DNA from: an uncultured Alphaproteobacteria bacterium
Lineage (GTDB): Bacteria; Pseudomonadota; Alphaproteobacteria; UBA9655
Reading direction: 5' to 3'
Assembly: GCA_937967795.1 (NCBI GenBank)
Contig: CALBSK010000089.1
Span: forward strand, 1 to 8,915
DNA length: 8,915 bases
Part shown: piece after piece, positions 1 to 5,912 of the stretch
How positions within the stretch are numbered: the first letter of the stretch is position 1
How the letters are laid out: every line of letters starts with the position of its first letter
Notes under the pieces: model-generated
The model's input: the letters and a program-made list of their open reading frames with translations, nothing else
What the model was told of the DNA's origin: nothing
Database searches by the model: none
Made by a program: the position numbers and the translations under genes

Positions 1-66
1 GTTCACAAAACTCATCCGAAATATCAAGACTCTTCAGTGATGGTTTTTGTTACCGATAAGTTTGGC

Positions 67-72
67 AAGGAG
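67..72 (+). promoter_or_regulatory. Shine-Dalgarno deciding the start at 79
   Basis: AAGGAG lies six bases before the ATG at 79. The reading frame is open back to the left edge of the window, so an earlier GTG/ATG at 37/40 is possible. Only the ATG at 79 has a well-placed ribosome site and gives a normal signal peptide. Confidence 0.6.
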
Positions 73-78
73 ATCCAA

Positions 79-312
79 ATGAAGAAAATTTTTACAGTAG
101 CCTTAGTTATCGGGACCGTTAGCATGACGGGAGCCAATGCCTTGGCCCCGCAAACCATGCATTACTATCAGCTTGCGCCTCACTTCACAGGAACAGTGGC
201 TGCACGGTCACCTCTTCCTGCTCACGTTGTTGATCGTGTGGGTGTCGCCATTAATCATCCTGAATCGGTCCATCCCGGGTGTACAGTGGGATGGGATTGC
301 CTATACAAGTAA
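79..312 (+). CDS. small predicted exported protein, unknown function
   Basis: This is a 77-residue protein that I do not recognise. It starts with a short basic N-terminus (MKK) and a hydrophobic stretch, and has a plausible signal peptidase I site after Ala-Asn-Ala near residue 20. The mature part, about 57 residues, is rich in His, Pro and Val. It ends with two cysteines in the context PGCTVGWDCLYK, which could form a disulfide in the periplasm. The start is chosen from the AAGGAG six bases upstream. The same frame is open to the window edge, so a longer protein cannot be excluded, but a longer N-terminus would bury the signal peptide. It converges with pgk, whose end lies 100 bases away. 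The existence of the gene is fairly well supported, but its function is not. Confidence 0.55.
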   Translation: MKKIFTVALVIGTVSMTGANALAPQTMHYYQLAPHFTGTVAARSPLPAHVVDRVGVAINHPESVHPGCTVGWDCLYK

Positions 313-338
313 GAAAACCTTTTATCGGGTTCGAGTGT

Positions 339-357
339 TGAGGCGAAAAGTGCCTCA
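339..357. terminator. possible hairpin between convergent genes
   Basis: TGAGGC and GCCTCA form a perfect 6-bp stem with a 7-base loop between the small exported-protein gene and the convergent pgk end. No T-run follows on either strand, so it is only a weak candidate for a bidirectional transcription stop. Confidence 0.2.
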
Positions 358-412
358 CCACTTTCCGAGAATTGTTGGTTCAATGCTCCAAAATTTGTCT
401 TTTCTCACAGTT

Positions 413-1594
413 TTAGTATAAAAGGGCCTTGATTCCAGGGAGAGTTTTTCCTTCCAACCATTCGAGGAAAGCGCCGCCTGCAGTTGAGACGTAAGTGAAA
501 TCTTTCAGGACGTCTGCATGTGCGAGCGCTGCAACCGTATCTCCTCCACCGGCTACTGAGATAAGGGAGCCTTCCCGTGTTAGCTTTGTGGCTTCTTTGG
601 CAACACCTATTGTGCCTTGATCAAAGGGAGGGGTTTCAAAAACACCAAGGGGTCCATTCCAGAGAAGAGTGTGGCACCTTTTCATTTTCTCAATAATTTT
701 TTGACAGGTGAGGGGACCAATATCAAACATTTTTTCGTCGCTTTTAATCTCGGAAATAAGCCGCGTTTTTATAGTCTTTCTATCGTCGAGACTTTGACCC
801 ACACTTCCATCTTGAGGTAAAAGAATCTCTTGCGATTTTGCCAGAAGGTCTTGTGCGGTCTGAAGAAGATCAGGCTCATAAAGCGATGCTCCCATATTAT
901 ATCCCTGAGCGGCCAAAAAAGTATTCGCCATGGCCCCACCAATGACGAGAACATCCACTTTGGGGAGGAGATTTTCCAGGAGAGGGAGCTTATTCGAAAT
1001 TTTGGAGCCTCCAACGATCGCCATGAGAGGACGTCCCGGATGGGTGAGAGAAAGGTCAAGAGCTTTCAGCTCTTCTTCCATCAGCCGTCCGGCATAGGCA
1101 GGAAGAAGATGGGCAATTCCTTCTGTTGAGGCATGAGCGCGATGAGCGGCTGAAAAGGCATCATTCACATAAGCATCCCCCCATTCTGCCATTTCTTGGA
1201 TAAAGGCAGGATCATTTTTTTCTTCTCCGTCCGCAAAACGAATGTTTTCAAGAACGAGAATCTCACCGTTGTGAAGTGTATCAATAGCTTTCAGAACATC
1301 TGGCCCCTGACAAGTTTGACAGAAAAAGACAGATGTAGGTGCAACAGCCTTTTTTAAGGCCTGGACAATCGGGTCTAGGGTGAGAGATTTATTTTCTCCT
1401 TGAGGACGCCCGAGATGGGTCATGATAATCACTTTCGCACCTTTTGAAATCAGTTCGCGAAGCGTCGCTAGTGACCGCTCAAGACGCGTAAGATCAGTAA
1501 TGTTCCCCTGTTGAAGGGGAAGATTGAGGTCAAGGCGCACCAAGACCCGTTTCCCATCGGGATTAAGATCATCCAACGTCCGGAAGTTTAACAT
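413..1594 (-). CDS. pgk: phosphoglycerate kinase
   Basis: This is cytoplasmic phosphoglycerate kinase, which reversibly transfers phosphate from 1,3-bisphosphoglycerate to ADP, giving 3-phosphoglycerate and ATP in glycolysis and gluconeogenesis. At 393 residues it has the full family length. Visible signatures in order are RLDLNLP (residues 20-26, the family's R-D-N substrate motif), THLGRP (59-64), the LENIRF and AYVNDAFSAAHRAHAST region, GGSKISNKL at the domain hinge (family GGAK-S-K), WNGPLG (312-317), the nucleotide-phosphate loop GGGDT (349-353), and STAGGAFLEWLEGK (370-383). The N-terminal motif has Leu where many homologues have Val or Phe, a conservative change. The start follows the kdsB stop after a single base, so the two genes are probably co-transcribed and translationally coupled. 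Identification is secure. Confidence 0.98.
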   Translation of the reverse strand: MLNFRTLDDLNPDGKRVLVRLDLNLPLQQGNITDLTRLERSLATLRELISKGAKVIIMTHLGRPQGENKSLTLDPIVQALKKAVAPTSVFFCQTCQGPDVLKAIDTLHNGEILVLENIRFADGEEKNDPAFIQEMAEWGDAYVNDAFSAAHRAHASTEGIAHLLPAYAGRLMEEELKALDLSLTHPGRPLMAIVGGSKISNKLPLLENLLPKVDVLVIGGAMANTFLAAQGYNMGASLYEPDLLQTAQDLLAKSQEILLPQDGSVGQSLDDRKTIKTRLISEIKSDEKMFDIGPLTCQKIIEKMKRCHTLLWNGPLGVFETPPFDQGTIGVAKEATKLTREGSLISVAGGGDTVAALAHADVLKDFTYVSTAGGAFLEWLEGKTLPGIKALLY

Positions 1595-1595
1595 T

Positions 1596-2348
1596 TTATG
1601 TGTTCCTGTTAAATTCTATGAGTTGGATTGCTTTTTCAAGATCAGCAGGGGTATCGACCCCAAAGGGAGCTTTTGCCTGGACAACATTTACATCGATACG
1701 CATTCCATGGGCTAAGGCGCGGAGCTGTTCCAGTTTTTCGCGGACTTCTAAGGAATTGACAGGAAGAGAGACGAACTGGTTCAAAGCCGCCCTTCGATAA
1801 GCATACAGACCCACGTGATGGTAATAAGGCCCTCCCTTCGAAGGAATGGGGGAACGACTGAAGTAAAGGGCTCTCCCCATCGTTTCACCTTCTGTTAGGG
1901 ACAAGGCAATTTTGACGACATTCTCATCGTTCAGCTCGTCAAGGTCTTCAATAAGGGTGGCCAGTGTGGCCATATCGACAAGGGGATCAGTCAAAGGATC
2001 TAAGGCAGCACGCAACAGAGAAGGATCTAATGTGGGCAAATCCCCTTGAACATTGATCACATAGTCATACTCTTCTTTTGGATCATATTGATCAACGGCA
2101 GCCTTTACCCGATCGGTTCCCGAAGGAAGGGAGGGATCTGTGAGAATAGCTTCACCTCCAAAAGATTTTACGACATCTAGGATTTCTTGATCACCACATG
2201 CCACAATGACGGGACCAATATTGGCTTTGGTGGTTTTTTCCCACACATGCATGACCATAGGTTTACCACAAATATCGGCAAGAGGCTTGCGAGGGAGACG
2301 GGATGCGGCCAAACGAACGGGAATAACGACAAGAGTTTTGTGAGCCAT
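1596..2348 (-). CDS. kdsB: 3-deoxy-manno-octulosonate cytidylyltransferase (CMP-Kdo synthetase)
   Basis: KdsB activates Kdo with CTP to give CMP-Kdo and pyrophosphate, supplying the sugar donor for the lipopolysaccharide inner core. At 250 residues it has the family length. Diagnostic parts are the N-terminal nucleotide-binding stretch VIPVRLAASRLPRKPL (residues 8-23), PSGTDRV (75-81), NVQGDLP (99-105, where enterobacterial enzymes have NVQGDEP), ALYFSRSPIPS, LEQLRAL, and GVDTPADLE near the C-terminus (from 230). The ATG at 2348 gives a complete N-terminus, and the ribosome site is weak (AGAAGA). It is the first gene of the pair with pgk. Its upstream side is the divergent intergenic region shared with the iminopeptidase. 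Its presence implies that the organism still makes, or recently made, a Kdo-containing LPS. Confidence 0.96.
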   Translation of the reverse strand: MAHKTLVVIPVRLAASRLPRKPLADICGKPMVMHVWEKTTKANIGPVIVACGDQEILDVVKSFGGEAILTDPSLPSGTDRVKAAVDQYDPKEEYDYVINVQGDLPTLDPSLLRAALDPLTDPLVDMATLATLIEDLDELNDENVVKIALSLTEGETMGRALYFSRSPIPSKGGPYYHHVGLYAYRRAALNQFVSLPVNSLEVREKLEQLRALAHGMRIDVNVVQAKAPFGVDTPADLEKAIQLIEFNRNT

Positions 2349-2503
2349 CGGGTCTTCTTATCTCATAAAGTGGAGGCTTGATGTTCCTTTATCACTTTTA
2401 AAAAAGATTTCTTTTCTTTCAAAAGGATAGTTAAAAAATGAATAATGCTAATTTTCTTTGCTGTCAATGTAAATTACAAAAATTTAAGACCAATTAAAAG
2501 TAT

Positions 2504-2507
2504 AGGA
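2504..2507 (+). promoter_or_regulatory. ribosome site favouring the GTG start of the iminopeptidase
   Basis: AGGA sits six bases before the GTG at 2514. The in-frame ATG at 2445 has no site at normal spacing, the nearest AAAGGA ending 17 bases away. The GTG also matches where the conserved family N-terminus (ELYPALEPY) begins. Confidence 0.5.
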
Positions 2508-2513
2508 ACAAAA

Positions 2514-3497
2514 GTGCGAGACGAACTCTATCCGGCCTTAGAACCCTATAAAATGGATTATCTGGATTTAGACGGGCTTCACCAAATGTATTGGGAAGAG
2601 TCGGGAAATCCTGAAGGAGTTCCTGTGGTTGTTCTTCATGGAGGACCGGGCGCAGGGACTTCACCGTCTCAGCGTCGTTTTTTTGATCCTTCCTATTATC
2701 GAATTATTCTCTACGATCAAAGGGGAGCGGGAAAATCTCTTCCTCATGGAGAGCTTAAAGATAATACGACACCTCATCTCATTGCGGATATGGAAAAATT
2801 GCGGGTTCATTTAAATATCGACAGATGGTATGTTTTTGGGGGATCGTGGGGAACAACCCTTGGAATAGCCTATGCTGAAGAGCATCCAACAAGATGTTCA
2901 GGATTGATTTTTCGAGGCATTTTTTTATGTCGTAGGTCAGAGTTTGATTGGTTTTTATGGGGAGCTCAAATTTTTTATCCTGAAGAATTTCGCAAACTCG
3001 TAGCTCCTTTAAAACCGGAGGAAAAGCAGAACTGGCAAACAATTTTAAAAGCTTATTACAAACGCCTTACCGATCCTGATCCGGTTGTTTACATGGAGGC
3101 AGCGAAAATCTGGAGCGTTTATGAAGGAACCATGGCGACTCTTTTGCCAAATCCTGCGGTGGTGGCCGAATTTGCTAAAGACAACTTAGCTCTTGGTCTT
3201 GCCCGGATGGAAGCCCACTATTTTATTCATGATATTTTTTTACCCGAGAATGATCTTTTAAACAAAATTGATCGCATTCGTCATATTCCTTGTGTTATTG
3301 TTCATGGGCGTTATGATATTGTCTGTCCTGTGATTTCAGCCGATGATGTTGTTCAGAGGTGGCCAGAAGTAGATTATCGGATCATTCCTGATGCGAATCA
3401 TTCTGCTTTTGAGCCCGGGATATGCCAAGAGCTTGTGAAGGCTATGGAAGAGTTTAAAATAAAAAATAAACAACCAGAAAGGAAATCTGTTTCATGA
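2514..3497 (+). CDS. pip: proline iminopeptidase (alpha/beta hydrolase, peptidase family S33)
   Basis: This enzyme cleaves N-terminal proline from peptides, probably in the cytoplasm, and may help use peptides taken up from outside. Family features are the start RDELYPALEPY, the YWEESGNPEG strand, the oxyanion motif HGGPGAG, DQRGAGKS, the nucleophile elbow GGSWGTTLG (Ser111 counted from the GTG), an acidic residue in YDIVCP, and the histidine in NHSAFEPG. From the GTG the protein has 327 residues, a usual family length. The ATG at 2445 would add 23 atypical residues (MLIFFAVNVN...) with no ribosome site, so I prefer the GTG, although 2445-3497 is the alternative. Its stop overlaps the next ATG (ATGA), pointing to coupled translation with the FKBP gene. 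The exact peptide preference is inferred from the family. Confidence 0.93.
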   Translation: MRDELYPALEPYKMDYLDLDGLHQMYWEESGNPEGVPVVVLHGGPGAGTSPSQRRFFDPSYYRIILYDQRGAGKSLPHGELKDNTTPHLIADMEKLRVHLNIDRWYVFGGSWGTTLGIAYAEEHPTRCSGLIFRGIFLCRRSEFDWFLWGAQIFYPEEFRKLVAPLKPEEKQNWQTILKAYYKRLTDPDPVVYMEAAKIWSVYEGTMATLLPNPAVVAEFAKDNLALGLARMEAHYFIHDIFLPENDLLNKIDRIRHIPCVIVHGRYDIVCPVISADDVVQRWPEVDYRIIPDANHSAFEPGICQELVKAMEEFKIKNKQPERKSVS

Positions 3498-3961
3498 AAT
3501 CAGCAATAATTGCAGCATTGTTAGCTCTTTTAACGCCAGCTAATGCCTGTAACTGTGACAAAAAAGCAAATGAAGCGCCTTGTGCGTGCGGAAAGGAGTG
3601 TAAGTGTATGGAATCTAAAGTAGTGACAACCCCTTCGGGGCTTGCTTATAAGGATTTAAAAGTAGGGGAGGGGACAACGCCTCAAACAGGACAAACCGTT
3701 ATTGTTCATTATACAGGCTGGCTTAAACAAAACGATCAAAAGTTTGATAGCTCTGTCGATCGTGGGGAACCTTTCAGTTTTAAAATTGGCAAAGGACAAG
3801 TGATTGCTGGTTGGGATGAAGGGGTTGCTACCATGAAAGTGGGCGGCAAGCGCCAGTTAATTATCCCTGCGGATTTAGCTTATGGGGCGCGGGGTGCTGG
3901 TGGGGTGATTCCCCCCAATGCTACTCTGGTGTTTGATGTAGAACTTTTAGAGATTAAATAG
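3494..3961 (+). CDS. exported FKBP-type peptidyl-prolyl isomerase with N-terminal cysteine cluster
   Basis: This is a 155-residue FKBP-type prolyl cis-trans isomerase, which assists folding at proline bonds. Residues 1-18 form a signal peptide (MKSAIIAALLALLTPANA). If it is cut there, the mature protein would start at Cys19. ANAC is a poor lipobox, so lipidation is uncertain. Residues 19-38 hold six cysteines as three CxC pairs (19/21, 30/32, 36/38). The FKBP domain fills about 46-155 and shows VHYTGWL, FDSS, the VIAGWDEG core, LAYGARG and IPPNATLVFDVELL, so the active-site residues look intact. The ATG overlaps the upstream stop by four bases and AAGGAA precedes it. An internal AAAGGAG nine bases before the ATG at 3608 could start a cytoplasmic form of about 117 residues lacking the cysteine cluster. 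Confidence 0.93.
   Translation: MKSAIIAALLALLTPANACNCDKKANEAPCACGKECKCMESKVVTTPSGLAYKDLKVGEGTTPQTGQTVIVHYTGWLKQNDQKFDSSVDRGEPFSFKIGKGQVIAGWDEGVATMKVGGKRQLIIPADLAYGARGAGGVIPPNATLVFDVELLEIK
3592..3598 (+). promoter_or_regulatory. possible internal ribosome site in the FKBP gene
   Basis: AAAGGAG is placed nine bases before an in-frame ATG at 3608 (Met39), exactly where the signal peptide and cysteine cluster end. It also encodes Gly-Lys-Glu, so it may be coincidence. Confidence 0.25.
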
Positions 3962-4518
3962 GAAATTCTTAGCATCCATTTATCAGAAATTTTTGCCATA
4001 GAAGCCTCTTTTGTGGAGGTTTCTATAGGAAAAAATAAAATGAGAAGGCAGTGGCTTATATGTATGACAAAGGAAAAAAAGCATACGACGAAAGCATTAA
4101 TCCAAAAGAGCCTCGATTCTCTCTGAATAGGAAGAGTATAATTCCTTAAATCCTCAATTTGAGACTTAACCTTTGCTTCTTCTTCCATTGCCGTATATTC
4201 TCTGATGATCATAAAATTCAAGAGAAATTTCTTATCATGAGCAGAATCTTTGCACATTTCTTTAAAAAGTCGAAGAGCCTGCTTTAAATCTTTCTTGTTA
4301 CATGAATAAAGAAAATCCTTTACCGATTTATAGTTATCTTTAAAAGAAAGAGAGGTATCTTTGGCTAAAGCAGCAGTGCGAGCTTCATAAACTTGCGTTT
4401 TACTTTCATGTACATTGCTATCTTCTAAAGCATTTTGTCGCTTTTTAAAAGAAAGCGACCGATCAAGAGTGATATAGTATTCCTCGGATAAGTTGAGAGC
4501 GCACTGGAAGAATTCATG
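3880..4518 (-). pseudogene. 5'-truncated gene remnant, unknown function
   Basis: On the minus strand one frame stays open from 4545 to the stop at 3880, with no ATG, GTG or TTG before codon 97 (ATG at 4255-4257). That ATG has no ribosome site. Such a long open stretch in AT-rich intergenic DNA suggests former coding sequence that lost its 5' end where the palindromic repeat now starts (4519). The upstream part is charged and helical (EEYYITLDRSLSFKKRQNAL; later KEMCKDSAHDKKFLLN and YTAMEEEAKVKSQIEDL). A strongly hydrophobic stretch follows (FWINAFVVCFFSFVIHIS, then CLLILFF), suggesting one or two membrane segments. The last part reads antisense through the end of the FKBP gene and is probably not original. 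I recognise no family. A genuine short membrane protein from 4257 is the alternative. Confidence 0.4.
3998..4026 (+). terminator. hairpin downstream of the FKBP gene
   Basis: ATAGAAGCCTC and GAGGTTTCTAT form an 11-bp stem with one G-T pair and a 7-base loop, 36 bases after the FKBP stop. It is followed by an A-rich rather than a T-rich stretch, so it is not a classical intrinsic terminator. It may still stop transcription or protect the mRNA 3' end. Confidence 0.35.
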
Positions 4519-4623
4519 AGATCCTGAGTCCCCGCTTTGCGGGTCTCAGGATGACGTTTAGTTCTTTGAAAAATGACATAATTGTCATCCTGAGGAGCCC
4601 CTTTAGGGGCGAGCTCAGGATCT
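4519..4623. repeat. paired-palindrome repeat element (MITE-like)
   Basis: Two related palindromes lie in inverted orientation. The first (4519-4555) has ATCCTGAG/CTCAGGAT arms around CCCGC-TTT-GCGGG. The second (4584-4623) has the same 8-base arms around GCCCC-TTTA-GGGGC. The outer ends AGATCCTGAG (4519) and CTCAGGATCT (4623) are perfect complements, and each palindrome has GAC/GTC on its inner side, so the whole 105 bp can also fold into one long hairpin. It contains no ORF. The layout is that of a short non-autonomous dispersed repeat. Copy number cannot be judged from one window. Confidence 0.75.
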
Positions 4624-4800
4624 GCTTAAACCTTCAGAAGTCTCTTATCTTATAGTGGAAATACTATAGTATAATTTAGTTTATTAATGTACGGGTTCAT
4701 ATGAAATGAGACAGGATTGTTCTTATGAAATTTGTAGGTTTTTTTTGCCTAAAACAGTCTCACTTCTATCGGAACTCATTCAATTGCGCTTAAAGATACA

Positions 4801-4918
4801 ATTCCTAATTGACAGGTGTTGCCAAATCTCTTATTCCCTGAGAAGCATTTATATGGAGGGATGGCCGAGCGGTCAAAGGCAGCAGACTGTAAATCTGCCG
4901 ACGAACGTCTACGCAGGT
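4801..4918 (+). repeat. direct repeat copy A: tRNA-Tyr promoter plus most of the tRNA
   Basis: This stretch is repeated at about 8621-8738. Ungapped, 65 of the first 90 bases agree (4801-4890 against 8621-8710). Weaker similarity may reach back to 4751/8571 (AAAACAGTC against AAAACTGTC). This copy contains the functional tRNA-Tyr and marks the left side of the accessory stretch. Confidence 0.65.
4809..4837 (+). promoter_or_regulatory. promoter of tRNA-Tyr
   Basis: TTGACA (4809-4814) is a perfect -35 consensus. A 17-base spacer leads to TATTCC (4832-4837) as a weak -10, 17 bases before the mature tRNA 5' end. The same arrangement is retained in the degenerate copy at 8629-8657, which supports its function. 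Confidence 0.6.
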
Positions 4919-4940
4919 TCGAATCCTGCTCCCTCCACCA
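4855..4940 (+). tRNA. tRNA-Tyr (GTA)
   Basis: This is an 86-base class II tRNA with a long variable arm. The 7-bp acceptor stem is GGAGGGA (4855-4861) with TCCCTCC (4930-4936). The anticodon stem GCAGA/TCTGC encloses the loop CTGTAAA with anticodon GTA at 4889-4891. The T-arm is GCAGG-TTCGAAT-CCTGC, and the discriminator A is followed by an encoded CCA (4938-4940). It reads Tyr codons UAU/UAC. In many alphaproteobacteria it sits directly before tRNA-Gly and tuf, but here tRNA-Gly is 3.8 kb away. Confidence 0.97.
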
Positions 4941-5025
4941 CTCTCAATCCCTAGGTTTTTTAAAAATCCTGCTTTCTAACCTCAAGCTCAAATAATAACT
5001 CTATGGATGGTTTTTGTGAATTTTT

Positions 5026-5163
5026 TTAGACAGAAAGCTCAATAGATGGATAAGAAACACTAATCTTAAACAAGATGAATCTGTTGGTGATGATCAAAAT
5101 ATGGGGTTGTTTTTTCTCTTCTGTATCTTTTCTGCCTGTCCCAAGTTCTTTAGGCAATTTGTC
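5026..5163 (-). pseudogene. in-frame remnant downstream of the LuxR-like sensor gene
   Basis: In the same frame as the sensor-domain gene, beyond stops at 5224 and two more before 5163, reading resumes for 45 codons: DKLPKELGTGRKDTEEKK, then QPHILIITNRFILF, to a stop at 5026. By recollection of LuxR-like proteins of intracellular bacteria, a LPKE-type linker lies between sensor and helix-turn-helix, so this may be the old linker. No recognisable helix-turn-helix follows before the tRNA-Tyr. The interpretation is tentative. Confidence 0.35.
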
Positions 5164-5223
5164 TCATCCACGCTTTTTATTTTAGAACGGACTGGTATTG
5201 CATTTCTTTGATTTTATGAGAGC

Positions 5224-5712
5224 TTAGCTTTTATCGATGCTCTGGTTTTTCCTCCACATTAAGTGGTAATTATTAAATATGGTGAAATAAGCCAGCAAGA
5301 GGTCCCGTTTAAAAAAACAAAAATCTATTATATCAATGCCTTCTTTAAAACCGATATTGAAAAAAGTATTAAATTCTCCCTCTTTTTTGCAAACGGTCAT
5401 GCCTGAATTTACATTGATATATTCATTTCTAACACGGACTATGGAATGACGATCCTCTACAGAAAGCCAAGGGATCAAATCTAAGTGTTTCTTTTCATAA
5501 TTTGTAAGAATAGGTTCAGAAAAGAAATACCTATTTTCTATATAAAATCGCCCCCAATTCTCATTGCTAAAATATCCCGTATGATGTCCCCCATCGCTTA
5601 CAACACCATGTCCGATATAAGAGACTCCTACTTCTCGTAAATCTCCAAAAAATAAGTCCAGTTTGTTTTGAATCTCCCAAGGGATGAGTTGAGAAGAAAT
5701 CCTATTGAGCAT
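5224..5712 (-). CDS. LuxR-like sensor-domain protein lacking a DNA-binding domain
   Basis: The 162-residue product resembles the N-terminal ligand-binding (autoinducer-binding-like) domain of LuxR-family regulators found in intracellular gamma- and alphaproteobacteria. Similar points are the aromatic-rich core GVSYIGHGVVSDGG, the YFSNENWGRFYIENRYFFSEPI segment, and the later WLSVEDR and FNTFFNIGF blocks. Full-length members end in a LuxR helix-turn-helix and have about 230-260 residues. Here translation stops before it, and three in-frame stops separate the domain from a possible linker remnant (5026-5163). The start ATG at 5712 has only a weak AGG upstream. It is either a pseudogene or a free sensor domain. 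Assignment rests on pattern resemblance by eye, so it is moderate, and no ligand can be stated. Confidence 0.5.
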   Translation of the reverse strand: MLNRISSQLIPWEIQNKLDLFFGDLREVGVSYIGHGVVSDGGHHTGYFSNENWGRFYIENRYFFSEPILTNYEKKHLDLIPWLSVEDRHSIVRVRNEYINVNSGMTVCKKEGEFNTFFNIGFKEGIDIIDFCFFKRDLLLAYFTIFNNYHLMWRKNQSIDKS

Positions 5713-5912
5713 TACAACCTATTATTTTGTATAAATTGTTAAGGGGCAAAGAGAAATAGCCTAACGATTATATCAAAACACTTTCCCTCTGATTCTTCAA
5801 GAGAAAAATAGAAGACTATAGGTAGAATCTTCTAAAAAAATTCTCTTTTACCTTTACTTTTATCTCTTTTTAAGAATAAAATAGGGATTAATTTCAAGTA
5901 TAAATCTTATAT
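5713..5912. other. AT-rich divergent intergenic region
   Basis: This 200-base region lies between the divergently oriented sensor-like gene and methyltransferase gene. It is very AT-rich, with A/T runs and near -10-like TATAAAT and TATATAT boxes just before 5913. I cannot pick a convincing -35/-10 pair or a strong ribosome site for either gene, and I see no coding sequence. Confidence 0.4.

Noticed and set aside
2438..2497. 19-residue leader-like ORF with a CCQC stretch and AAAGGA upstream, before the iminopeptidase
   Set aside because: The ribosome spacing is long (10), there is no attenuator hairpin after it, and the amino-acid content is not informative. Chance is likely in this AT-rich leader.
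3880..3961. Extension of the minus-strand frame through the end of the FKBP gene
   Set aside because: This part is antisense to a well-conserved FKBP C-terminus, so it is probably open by constraint from the other strand rather than real coding sequence.
4519..4623. Palindromic element as a CRISPR fragment or a terminator
   Set aside because: There are only two units, in inverted orientation with differing cores and no uniform spacers. Neither is followed by a T-run.
4651..4668. TATAGT/ACTATA hairpin between the palindromic repeat and tRNA-Tyr
   Set aside because: It is a short all-AT-type stem in AT-rich DNA with no T-run and no link to a gene end.
4855..4940. tRNA-Tyr as a classical phage/island attachment site
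   Set aside because: The distal repeat contains the promoter and 5' part of the tRNA but lacks the 3' end, and no integrase gene is visible. The usual attL/attR pattern is the opposite.
4706..4954. Plus-strand ORF of 82 codons
   Set aside because: It runs through the tRNA-Tyr promoter and the tRNA itself; the tail is translated tRNA sequence.
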